From positions 1,178,001-1,242,000 of the forward strand of contig OZ234497.1 of assembly GCA_965153455.1 (NCBI GenBank): a DNA stretch of 64,000 nucleotides, in the 5' to 3' direction. The notes under the pieces were generated by a model. It saw only the letters and a program-made list of their open reading frames with translations. It had not been told where the DNA came from and searched no databases. The position numbers were made by a program, and so were the translations under genes. Source of the stretch: Sphagnum compactum. Its lineage: Eukaryota; Bryophyta; Sphagnopsida; Sphagnales. This document shows, in pieces, positions 42,907 through 53,286 of this stretch; position 1 is the first letter of the stretch; each line of letters opens with the position of its first letter.

Positions 42907-43878
42907 ATGGCGGTGCGCACTCAGCAAGGAGCTACTGCAGTAGACGACGCGCTGGTGTGTAAGGCAGTGGACGCGCTTCTCAAGTGGTCAGCGTCCCAGA
43001 AACAAAGGGAGAAAGCGCAGCTCCTGGAAGACGAGCAGCTCCTATATGTCGTGGTGGCCCTGAAGAAGATCCCGGACCGTTCGCGCACTAACCCTTACCG
43101 TATTCCTCTGCCTCATCCCATCTATCCCATCGATGGCACGCAGGAGATTTGCCTCATCGTCAGCGACAGGGAGAAGTCGCAGAAAGCGATCAAGTCCAAG
43201 GAAGCGAAACTGAAAATCGCAGAGGAGAAACTACCCATAGCCAAGGTGATCCCCCTTTCCAAGCTCAAGACGGATTACTTTTCGTTCGAAGCCAAGAGGA
43301 AGCTTTGCGGCTCGTATGATCTCTTCCTCGCTGATGATAGAGTGCTGCCGGCGTTGCCCAAGCTGCTGGGGAAGACGTTCTTCAAGAAGAAAAAGCATCC
43401 GATACCTGTAACACTAACCAGAGCACAGTGGAGTGGTCAAGTCTCTGCGGCTCTCGGCTCCACTTTTCTTTACATAGGTACAGGGACTTGCAGTGTCGTG
43501 AAAGTGGCAAGGATTTCGCAGTCACGGGATGAGATTGTAGCAAATGTTAGAGCTGTGATTGAAGGCGTAGCGGATGTTGTCCCCAGGAAATGGCGCAATA
43601 TACGAGCTCTGTTTCTCAAAACCCTAGAGTCTGTTGCTCTTCCTTTGTATCAATCTTTACCTGAGATGCATATGAAGATTGAGGGCCACGCTTTGAGGAT
43701 TGAATCCAACAAGCCTGACAGCTCCAGGATAGAGGAGACAGAGAGCAGCAAGCTTCTTCTTTTGACAGCTGATGATGAAGGCGAGAAACTGACACGAAAA
43801 CGCAAAGGTGAGAAGACTAAGGAGGGCAGGACAAGGAAAGAACCTCGAAAGGACAAAAAGCTTGAAACTGTTGCATAG
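42907..43878 (+). CDS. Ribosomal L1-domain protein, RSL1D1/Utp30-like (ribosome biogenesis)
   Basis: Single exon, 323 residues from the ATG at 42907. The frame is open further upstream, but Met-Ala-Val followed by an alignable domain makes this the best start. Residues about 15-230 look like the eukaryotic nucleolar branch of the ribosomal L1p/L10e fold. Features include Asn-Pro-Tyr-Arg-Ile-Pro-Leu-Pro-His-Pro, Tyr-Asp-Leu-Phe-Leu-Ala-Asp-Asp-Arg and Leu-Pro-Lys-Leu-Leu-Gly-Lys-Thr-Phe-Phe. A Gly-Thr-Gly-Thr-Cys near residue 190 fits the usual position before the last helices. The C-terminal 30 residues are Lys/Arg-rich and would suit nucleolar localisation. Homologues (human RSL1D1, yeast Utp30/Cic1) bind pre-rRNA particles. 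The assignment is by motif recognition. Confidence 0.85.
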   Translation: MAVRTQQGATAVDDALVCKAVDALLKWSASQKQREKAQLLEDEQLLYVVVALKKIPDRSRTNPYRIPLPHPIYPIDGTQEICLIVSDREKSQKAIKSKEAKLKIAEEKLPIAKVIPLSKLKTDYFSFEAKRKLCGSYDLFLADDRVLPALPKLLGKTFFKKKKHPIPVTLTRAQWSGQVSAALGSTFLYIGTGTCSVVKVARISQSRDEIVANVRAVIEGVADVVPRKWRNIRALFLKTLESVALPLYQSLPEMHMKIEGHALRIESNKPDSSRIEETESSKLLLLTADDEGEKLTRKRKGEKTKEGRTRKEPRKDKKLETVA

Positions 43879-46242
43879 TAAGCTTCTATCTGTCTGCTTG
43901 TACCAGTGAGAGGATCTTTTTCTTCTTCCAAACTCTGCACAAAATCTGCACATGCTTTTTGTGGTATTGTGAATTTGTTGGTGTGGAAAATTCCATGACC
44001 TAAATTCTGCATAGTTTACTCTTGGGTTTCAATGTGCACATAGTTCAGAAGGATCAATGGTCATCTCTCTACAACTGGTTCCTGCTTCCCTGGTCACATG
44101 AGAACAAATGTTTCTGTAGTACCTAGAGATTTCTATTTCCTGACTGCATCTGCTTCAAGTTTCCTGAAACCTGAAGTGGCTGATTTTTGTAGGCACTCTT
44201 TGGATTTTGTTTTGTTTTTGTTCATAGGATGCAATTCTAGCTCTCATTTCAATTGAAGGCTGTGTTTCTTGGAGAAAAGTGATACAGACATCATTGCCAT
44301 TTATGAGTTTATCTGGAACAAGGATTATGCAGGTTTTATCTGTTGCAAAACAACTTGTGCATGCATGTGTGGAGCTTGTTGAGATTAGGTTTTCCAGCAT
44401 GATGTGTGCAGGATTCTTAAGTATTTCTGGGGTATTGGAGAAGCTGGATGTGCAAGTGTCTTTCTTTGCCATTGAGCTAATTGTGTTGAGATGTGTTGTT
44501 CAGTGATAACCAGCATTGTCAGAGTCTTTCCTGCTGCTTCCAGAAATGTGGCAGAAACTCAGGATGCAGATTTTGTATAATCAATAGCCCAAATATTTGT
44601 GCAGTTGATTATGTACACCCACCATCAGAGGCTGATGAAGTTGAGGGTTAGACATGGCAGTTCATCTGTGCTATTTGTGATGAAGGTGGGTTTTGGATGC
44701 TTGGTGAGTGACTCTCATCATGATATGACTATACTCATTATCTTCATAGTGCTGTGAGTAAGATGTTTTTGCAATTTCATAGTTATGAGATCAAACCGTT
44801 TGCCGACCTTGACTAGAACTTTGATCTTTCTTTGGGGTTATGTAGCTCTTTGTTTGACCTTTGTTTTTAGATGGTCAGAAGAGTACTTACTGTGAAAACC
44901 TGTACATTGAGGAATGACTTCTTTTTCTAGTGTGTAATCTGGTCAGCTTGTAGCTGAACACAATGCTCATTGAATACCACCCTTGCTTAAGAGCTACAGA
45001 AAATTTAGCTCAGGCAGTGTAGCACACATTTCTTCCTTTTGTTGCAGCTCCTATTTTGAGCTTTCATGAACAGATTTCTGGAGTGTGAATTTGGTCTTCA
45101 CTTGATACATCCTAAACCAAATTAGTGGAGCTTAAAATGCTGTGTGTAATGGTGGCATTGGGCTCAAAACTCAACAGTTGAGTCTCCAACTAAGTGTGCC
45201 TATACCATGACCACCTAGTTCCAAAGCATATGTATTATGAAAGCAGCAAAAAAGAAAAAGTACTATAAAAGTATAGGGGTTCACACAGGGCACAAAATCC
45301 TCAAGCAACTAAAATTCAAGGTTCTTATGGGGACTCACTTAACTTTCATTCAATTATACTTAATACTACTTAGTTGTAAACATGCTTTCTTTTTTTTCCT
45401 CTTTTGGTGATTTTGAGCATTGTATGCCGTCAGCACCTCATGTCCAGTTAGGAGAGCTTCTACACAAGTGATAGACCCCTTGTTACTTCATTTGGTGGGT
45501 TGTGTTGGGTCAAACATTTAACATTTTGTTCACAAAAACAAAGGCTCTCATCCCCTGACATTGATCTGGTAAAGGAAGCTGTCTGTCGAAGGGGAAAAAC
45601 ATGAGTGATGCTAGCCACTGGAGTTAAGAAAGTCAGGAGAACATCCAGAGTCCTTCACCATTGAGTGTACAGAGCTGGAACCCAAAACGCCCAAGAAATC
45701 TCATGGCAATGTGGGTGCATTGAGCATTTGAGTAAAGTGAAACTGTCAGGACTCATCCCTTTTTTTCCTTTGGTTGGAAATGCTTGTTCACATCTTAATG
45801 CTGGAATGTCTCCTCAGAATGCCCAGCCTTGACATACCTCCACATCTCTCATGTTCCACAGAAAATTGTATGGTTGCAGTTTTAGAACTCTTCCAAGTTG
45901 GAACCATCTCTTCTGTAAATTTTTCCTTGTGAGGTTTGCCCTGCAAGTGTCAGAGATAAGACATCCTATGTTTCCTTTGCAAGGCTAACTTCTGGGCATT
46001 GCTGTTGTCAGTAAGGAGGATGCTTCTTAAAGATTGAATGATGCAAACTTAAGCCATGTATAATCAAAGAAGCAAGTGTATAATGAGGTTCCAAAGAAAT
46101 GACTGGTTGGACATCTTGCTTAAATTGGGGAGCTGGCTTGAGTTATAACAAATAATAGGCAACAGATGCCAACCACCCCGGCTTGCCAGTGCAGGAGCAC
46201 AGTTTGTCACCAGAGGCAGCATCTTTCTTATTCTTAGGTGCA
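43879..46242. other. 3' flank of the L1-domain gene and intergenic DNA
   Basis: The first part is probably 3' UTR. No other gene. A copy of dispersed repeat R1 lies at 45455-45720. The rest has T/G-rich non-coding character and no notable structure. Confidence 0.5.
45455..45720 (+). repeat. Dispersed repeat R1, copy b
   Basis: Partner of 3425-3640, same orientation. It carries an extra segment of about 70 bases ('ttggtgggttgtgttggg' onward) between the first and second shared blocks. Confidence 0.75.
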
Positions 46243-48385
46243 GTTTCTGAATTGAGAACTTGAGGTAATTTATCGGCAATTTCAGGAAGCAACATATGAC
46301 CAATTAGGTCAGTATCAATTGGCCAAATATAGGAATTTGATGCCTCATCAATTTCTGAGGTTCACATTCTACATTCTTCTCTTTCAGTTTCTGAACTATA
46401 TATGCTTATATTTGATAGTATATAATGCCACATGGGATAGATATCTGAAGTCTATAGTCCTGATTCGTCTTAAGATTGTGCTGCTTCATTGTTTTACCTT
46501 TCAGTTGTGGCAAACTGTTGTTGTCTATTAATGTTGATCATAAGTTGAATGTACTAGAAGTCTGAGAACACACAGTTTGAGGATCATGCAGCCATGATGT
46601 GCAGCAATTTTTGGATCCAAAGCATTTGGAGTCAACAAGGATCTTGCTTTTGGTTTCAATGCGAGTTTCTAAGAAGTCAGTGCGGATGTTATTGTAGCTA
46701 CGATGCATTGTTCTGTTGAAGGTCACTGAATATACATGTGAATATGGCTGGTGTTCAAATTGCTTGTTAGTTTTTATTTATTTGAACAGTCAGGTCTCCT
46801 GTATTCTTTCTCTTCTGCCTTTTCCTGCTCTCTATTATGTTCTTGGATCTGAAATTTCTACAACATTATTACTGAATCATCTCTGAATTTTACTCATATT
46901 GACTTAAATCATATCTATAGAGGAGTTCTTAATACTTATGAAGATATTTCTGTGTGCTTTAGCACCTTACAGTATTGAGAATTATGAAGTTTCAAACAAT
47001 TTGTTCACTAGAGTTTTGAATTGAGCGAGCTGCAAGAATGTCAAAAGATGGGAGAAGGGCCTCCTTGAGCTTTCTAACCTTTTCAACTGTTCATGAATTC
47101 AGTGGGTAACTGCTGTATCTCTAGAGCTGCCTTTTCACAGATCAGACTGCCCCATTATACAAGTAGAGTGCAGTTTCTGCTGTGCATGTGTTGTGTGTGA
47201 TCAGGTTCAATAAAATACTGTTGGGCATACTGATAATGTATGTATGCTCACAGGAATGAAGCTGCATTAAAGGGGGGATTCTGATTATGTGAAAGTTGCA
47301 TTGCCTGTGGGTCCACTTTGGCTAGCAAAATCACATGGGGTCATAAGAATGAGTGAAGACTATATGCTTCATTAGGTCAGTGTCTGAGTGAAAACATTTG
47401 ACATGTTGCAAAACTTCTGATTAGAAATTGGAAGCTCCTGATTCTGGTCTAACAAAGGGTCAAAATTCAGGTTATCCAGGCTGTGGGCATGGTAGTTCAG
47501 AAACTCAAAAAGGCTCTTCAGTGTTGAGCCTATGGAACCTGATCCCAGAATGTGCAAGTAATTTAAGTCCTTTAGCTTTACAATCCCTCAGCAGCAATCT
47601 CATAGTATATCCTTTAGAAAAACAATTATGGAGGCTAAGGATCGGATTCAAAGTGGGTAGAAATGTCCAAGACTATGTTCTGCTGGGGCCTTGTAGGATG
47701 TGGTTAAAGGTTCTGTAGCCATTGGTAATCCAATTGAGTTTCAAAACATTATTCTTGGAAGTGGAAGGTACGAAAAGTTGCTCGGCTTCTTCCATTTCAT
47801 CAACACTATCTCTGACATGCAAAGCTGCTAAGGAGAGCAAATCTATGATGAAGGAGCTCAGATCTTGAGCAAGGTGTGCTATTAGGGGAGACTTGTTTAT
47901 AGAAAGAACAGAAGGGGGAGAATATCAGGAATGAAGCTTGCAAGTCAATATGGTACATTCAATCTGATACAACCATGCATAACCATTGCTGTTGCACATG
48001 TTCTTTGTTTTATTTGCAAATTCTCTCACCCATTGTATCAGATTGTATAAATGTGGTGCCTCTGGAAATCTGTGCAATACCATTATACAGACAATAATTG
48101 GTTTTTTCCCTGGAACATCCTCTGAAAATGGACAACAATATAACTCACAAGATTCCAGTTCTCTAAGAGTTGCAAATTGTAACCATTGAAAAAAAATACA
48201 GAGACATGCAAACACACACCCAAGTGGCTGCTTCTCAGAAATCAGGCTTGAGAAATAATGGACATACTTGAAGTTAGAATTCCTTCTGAGCAATAGATAA
48301 TCAAAACAAAGTAAGTACCTGATGATAGAACTGTCCAATTTCATGGTTTGATCCAAGTCCCTGAATCCCTCCATAGAAAAATTCT
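46243..48385 (+). repeat. Segmental duplication, left copy (partner 62135-63930)
   Basis: Long colinear similarity in direct orientation with 62135-63930. Anchor pairs include 'ctcatcaatttctgaggt' (46346/62241), 'tttcaatgcgagttt' (46653/62499), 'catatctatagag' (46909/62747), 'ccttgagctttctaacc' (47063/62894), 'ttcattaggtcagtgtct' (47367/63203), 'catcaacactatctct' (47797/63418) and 'tctggaaatctgtg' (48060/63587). Divergence is considerable, with many indels. The segment holds a relic of TNL exon 2. Confidence 0.85.
47252..47390 (+). pseudogene. Relic of TNL exon 2 start, left copy
   Basis: 'acaggaatgaagctgcatt' and the following bases match the acceptor and first codons of the intact TNL exon 2 (from 55893), and match 63090-63227 more closely still. 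Frameshifts and stops break the frame within about 15 codons. No NB-ARC sequence follows. It is a dead fragment. Confidence 0.65.
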
Positions 48386-51300
48386 TGCTTCAACTTCTTG
48401 TACAAAGTGCTTAAGAAAAGCTAACAAGAGTCCAAGAGAATCATGGTGGTAGATGTAAATTTAATTCTTCCAAAACAACTTCACACTTACTGTAACAACA
48501 ATTTTGCATTACAAACATACACTCATTCACAACTTCGCACTGATTCTGAACCCACATACATCTGCAGTGGAATAATACATCAGATTCATGGTTATCTCTA
48601 ATAACCAGAATCTGTAATCCAGAACACAATGTTAGAAACTTCATATAGAATTACAATTACTATTCATGAGATTAGAGACTATAGATGATTCACACATCAA
48701 ATTAAAAATGGAAATCAATGGAAAATTCTGTACTATCCCTGTTTACTGAAAACTCCACAAAAATACAACAAAATTCATGTTCAATGGAAGTGAATCAAAA
48801 TAGCCAGTCCAATTTGTGGTATTCAACACCATAATAATTCCTCTACCAAAGTCTATATCTCTATTCCTATTCTAGAAGTATGTATCATGAATGTCTTCAA
48901 ACTCCAAAAATTCTCTCCCTTGGGCAGTCCCCAAATAACAATCAACATGAACAAGAAAATAAAACTTAACAAGAATTCAAAATTCAAACCCCTCAAGTGT
49001 CCAATAGCCTATTTCTATTCGTAATGTCTTGTATCCCAAAAATTATGTAATCTGCCTACTCCCTTAACACATGGTTATAAAGCTAAAGTGATAAGTTTGA
49101 GCACTAAAAGAAATTGAAAAATGATGCCATGCCAACTTCACAACATGCACATTTTCTTCATCATTTCACTACCACCTTGTTCAAAGCTCGATAATTCGAA
49201 GTGGGTTGGTTAAAAAAGTTAGTTGCACAATCTTGCCCTGAGGATCATATTGAGCAAGACAACATGCTTGACCACATGTAGCTCATAGGTCATTCCTTGG
49301 GCTTGAGGTTCTTGGGTTATGTGCAACAAATGAGTTTTTAGATTGTGTTGGCATGCACCGAGATTGTCCTTTAATGAAACCATCATCTATCTTGCTTAAA
49401 AAGGGGAGTATTGTGAGAGCCTAATAGGTGTGCAAGAGGGTGCAACCCAATTGACACCAAAGGATGAGGAAATGGGAAGATAGCAAAAGCCCAGAGTGCT
49501 TTGTGAGGTATTTGATTCTCACACTTTGGACCACAATGGTCCCAACACCTGTAAATTTTGCTTAAAAATACATGGAATGGTGAACATTTGGAAGCTTTGT
49601 ATTTTAGAGTATCATATCCATCACTTTTTGTGTTCAACTTAATTTTGAGATCCACATTGACTGAAACAAAAAGTTGATTTTTTTGTATGTCTGAGTCTCC
49701 ATACAAATGTGTGGATTAGCTAGCATTCTTATTATCCCAAGGTAATATATTGCAGATCAATATCCTCCTCAACTTGTAGCTTTTGCCATGCAATTTATAG
49801 GTACCTACAACAAAGGGTTAGTGCATTAATAGAGTTGTTAACTATTTTGATTATAAGGTGAGTGGTTGTGCAGCTAGGACAAGGAAGATATTCAAAGAAA
49901 ATTGGGCCCTGAAGGGTCTTTAGAATAGTCTAGCATTCCCAAAGTGCCTCTAGTAGGGTAACCCTTCACTTTGGACAGTAAAATGCCAAGGTAGGATTAT
50001 TATTTCATAAATATGGTAGAACAAGCCATGAGCCATCATTTAAGTGCTCAGGGCAGTTTGGATCCAAAGGGAAGGGCTCCGATGTTTTTGGTGTCCAAAC
50101 AAACTTGAACCCCTCCTATTGGTGCATCTGGCACACTAACAATCATCAAAAACAGATTAGACTTGAGAAAGTTATGACCCCCCAAAGTAGAGGGGGTCAA
50201 GAACTCAACAAAAAAAAAACCAAACACTACAAAGCTGGTTCCCGATCGCCCAAAAAATGCCTTGTATGTTGTTCTGCTCCAATTAGAGTTCCAATATGAT
50301 TCCTAGAACTGAAGGTGGTGCTCCTATAGCACTTTAAATCATTTAAAATGAACAAGAAATGAGAAAGTTAGAAGCTTTGAAAGTAGGAGGGGTCCAAAGA
50401 GAAGAGAAAAGGAAAAAAACGCGTTTTTTGAGTTGGAAAGCTGTTTTTTTTCCTTGATATTTTTTTATTACTCCTTTTCTTTTGCACTTCAAACATGATT
50501 TCAAAGATGTTATGGGAGGTAGTAGTCCCATACCATTTTAAACCACTCAAAATGAAGCACAGATGATGAAGATCTAAAGAAGTGATTTGTGATGGCAGTT
50601 CTATGGGTAAAAAATATGCCAGAATAAAATGAGTGAGAAACCTCATAGGGAGAAATCATCTTCTGAATAGGAAGAAACCATGTGTTCAGAGTCTCATGTT
50701 TGCTGGCTTTTTGTTACAAACTGATTCGGTGGGTCACCTCAAAATGCGCTCTCAGTTGTCTAATAAAACCAGTCTAATTACACTTTAAATATTGATGTTC
50801 CTGTGCAGTGGGTAGAAGATATTATTTTTGTTTCACAGTAGATTGTGTGATGTCGGGTTTTAGTGGACATGTTCCTATGTACACATGCAATTTTGCAATG
50901 ATACTGTATTACAATCCAAGAATTCAGCGTACTTAAACAAGAACAAGGTCCCCCTGATGCAATAATTTGATGGACCATGTCACCTCTCTTTTGTTTGTCT
51001 AATCCGACAATTGATGACTACTTTTTCTTCTATCAAATATGATTCTCAAAAATTGTAGATGAGGTCCTCCTTATAGTGATGCACATGGAGTGTTTTGAAT
51101 GCAGGAAACACTACCAAGATCGACCATGATGCATTTGCAGACCTTGCGTACTTGTAACTGCATGGTTTCAGTCTGTTTTCAATGGAATGTCCGTAAGGTG
51201 CTTAATGTGCATGTTGAAGGTTTCAAGGGTAGAAGTGGATGCCTTAATGAGTAGCTGCAGTAATATGAATACAGTAAAAACATTCTTCTACTTGGAATCC

Positions 51301-51740
51301 TGGAGTTTAGCTGGTATATTTGCTGGTGTGTTAAGAAAAACAAATGCAGTGTATTGTTTGTGAGCAATCTACTTTTTCCATGGTGTGAAAGAAGGTTCAC
51401 AGAAGTAACAAAGGAGAAATGTCTTGAAGAAAGAGAGTGCACTAGTAGTCAAATGAGAAGCTTTGAGGCTGTGAACAGTTCACTGTGTATATGCATTCCA
51501 AGAGTTCATTTATATACATTTGTAAGGTCTCTCTGTAATAAAACCAGAGAAACTAATAAAACAAATCAGCAGCTGATTCGTAGCAAGTTTCATCTAACAT
51601 TTCCTGACTTCCAGGAACTTAGCTTCACCATGCTTTAATTCCCCCCCTGATCTAGTTCTATTTTTTATCAACTTAGAAACCTTCTAGAAGTTACTGTAGA
51701 TCTTAAGCAGCAAGTTACTCATGATTTGTTACCACTCCTA
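48386..51740. other. Intergenic DNA upstream of the TNL locus
   Basis: No gene recognised. Contains repeat R2 copy b (49262-49335). A purine-rich 'aaaaaggggag' near 49398-49408 recalls a retrotransposon polypurine tract, but no LTR pair was found. A diverged direct repeat of about 50 bases ('cctatagcactttaaa' versus 'cccataccattttaaa') lies near 50322 and 50526. Confidence 0.45.
49262..49335 (+). repeat. Dispersed repeat R2, copy b
   Basis: Partner of 3805-3880 in the same orientation. Confidence 0.7.
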
Positions 51741-51747
51741 ACAACAT

Positions 51748-52010
51748 TGTTGAGAGAGTACTCTCCTTCCATCTAAGGATGTCCTTAGAGTGTCTGTTCC
51801 ACTAAGATTTTTACAATAGAATAGATACTAGACAGATTTTGACGTCACATAATACGCCAACAGCCACGCGTGTCGTGGGCCGTAGAATTGTCCAACACCT
51901 TTCTGGGAGAGATGAGGAGTGGGTGATGTCAGGATGCTGCTCAATCATCAAACATGCAGCAACCATTCAACAACCCTGCACACCATAGACAAAATGGATT
52001 TTTCGGAAAG
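51748..52010 (+). repeat. Tandem segmental duplication upstream of the TNL, copy a
   Basis: Matches 52491-52790 in order: 'agagtactctccttcc'/'agagtattctccttgc', 'gaatagatactag'/'gaatagatactgg', 'gtccaacacctttctgg'/'gtccaacacgctctgg', 'gatgtcaggatgctgct'/'gatgtcaggttgctgct' and 'cctgcacaccatagacaaaa'/'actgcacgccatggagaaaa'. A short flank (51321-51356) also matches 52457-52497, implying about 390 bases inserted in copy a or lost in copy b. Confidence 0.8.
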
Positions 52011-52490
52011 TGGATAATATCTTCATCGAGGAATGTGTTTCTAATCCCCTGCAGGGCTCGTTCTCTAAGTAAAGCACTCAGAGAAAGTTTGTAGTGTATG
52101 TGGAGGGCACCTTATATGCATGAATTTCCCTCCTAGAAATTGAGAGGGATATTATGCCTATTCCTCAAGGGTGTGAAGGAAATTATGCCTACTTATAGGT
52201 GTAAGAACCCTTCTACTATTGAGGAGTAGGCATAAGAACCCTCCCATTCATACGCCTTGTGATCTCTATAGGTTTGGTTCACGATAAATTTTGCCTCAAG
52301 CTTTATGATAGGTAAAGCCCATTGGTGGGGGACATCCCCAAAATGTGGGGCCAGACTCGGCTATTGCCTCATCCTAGGCCCCTTATTTTGAGAATGCCCC
52401 CACCCCAGGGCATTACCCTACACATAATCGCCGGAATATGGAATCCAGAATACATGTTTTCTGGTGTGTAAAGAAAAACAAATGCACTGG

Positions 52491-52790
52491 ATTGTTGAAA
52501 GAGTATTCTCCTTGCATTCAGTGATGTCCTTACAGCGTCTTTTCCACTGTGAAAACTTTACACTGGAATAGATACTGGATACATACAGAGTAGTACCTCA
52601 GGGAATGGGCCAAGAGCCAAGGGTATCACGTGGCTAGAATCGTCCAACACGCTCTGGAATTGTCCAACTCGCAGGCGTAGACGAGGCGTAGATGTCAGGT
52701 TGCTGCTTCTGCGTCGGACTTCAATCGTCCAACTCGCAGGCCTGACATTCTCAACACTGCACGCCATGGAGAAAAGGGATTCGCCGGAAA
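52491..52790 (+). repeat. Tandem segmental duplication upstream of the TNL, copy b
   Basis: Nearer copy of the 51748-52010 segment. Within it, 'atcgtccaactcgcaggc'-type phrases occur twice (near 52661 and 52724). A 43-codon frame starts at an ATG at 52766 and ends at 52897. It may be an upstream ORF or an abandoned start; no domain is visible. Confidence 0.75.
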
Positions 52791-53286
52791 TCTTACAAGA
52801 TCTCTCGGGCTCTTTCTGTGATCAAGGGTTTTCGCGTGGGATGATTGGGAAGCTTCCCGAAAAGCTTATGGCAGGCTTGCTTTACGCGTGTAGTTGAATA
52901 TATTCCTTGGACACCCGGCGTTTGCTCTTCATGCACTTGGGCTGAATCCCAAGTACTCAGCTACAGGTTTGAGTCTACGAGCTTGAGTTTTTGAAATACT
53001 TGCCATCAGCACTTGATGCTTTATACACCAATGATGTGATCAAGAGGACAAAGCAGGACGGAAATTTATCATCATCATATGGCTGGTTTCTAATTTTCGC
53101 AGAGTTGCAACTGTCGTAATTTAACTAGTCGAGAGACGAGGAATCATGGCTGAAGCCAAGTGAACCTGGGCCGCTAGAATTCTATAGGGAGGATATAGTG
53201 GATCTTTTTGTTTTGAGAGCCGAGATCCTGCGGCTGATCCTCCCAATTCAGCAGTCGTGAGTTGACTAGAGTAGAGACAAGAAATC
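52791..53286 (+). promoter_or_regulatory. Immediate 5' region of the TNL gene
   Basis: Leads into the TNL start codon. It contains a W-box core (TTGACT at 53262-53267), the kind of site bound by WRKY factors, only 20 bases before the ATG and so probably within the leader. It also holds the duplicated start region at 53129-53257. No TATA box was assigned. Confidence 0.35.
53129..53257 (+). pseudogene. Broken tandem copy of the TNL start region
   Basis: Aligns with 53267-53402: 'gagacgaggaatcatg' versus 'gagacaagaaatcatg', then 'atagtggatct' versus 'tagtggatct', and 'gcggctgatcctccc' versus 'ccggctgatccccc'. In this copy the ATG (53146) opens only five codons before TGA, so it would act as a mini upstream ORF if transcribed. 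Confidence 0.75.

Noticed and set aside
41352-43917. Similar 'atcctct(g/c)actggt' phrases at 41352 (+), near 42713 (+) and near 43900 (-), the last two bracketing the L1-domain gene as a possible inverted repeat
   Set aside because: The match covers only about 15-20 bases with several mismatches and has no target duplication. Probably coincidence or a small repeat scrap.
49398-49440. Polypurine-tract-like 'aaaaaggggag' followed by 'tattgtgagagcc', suggesting a 3' LTR start
   Set aside because: No second copy of the putative LTR and no pol upstream. Too short to support.
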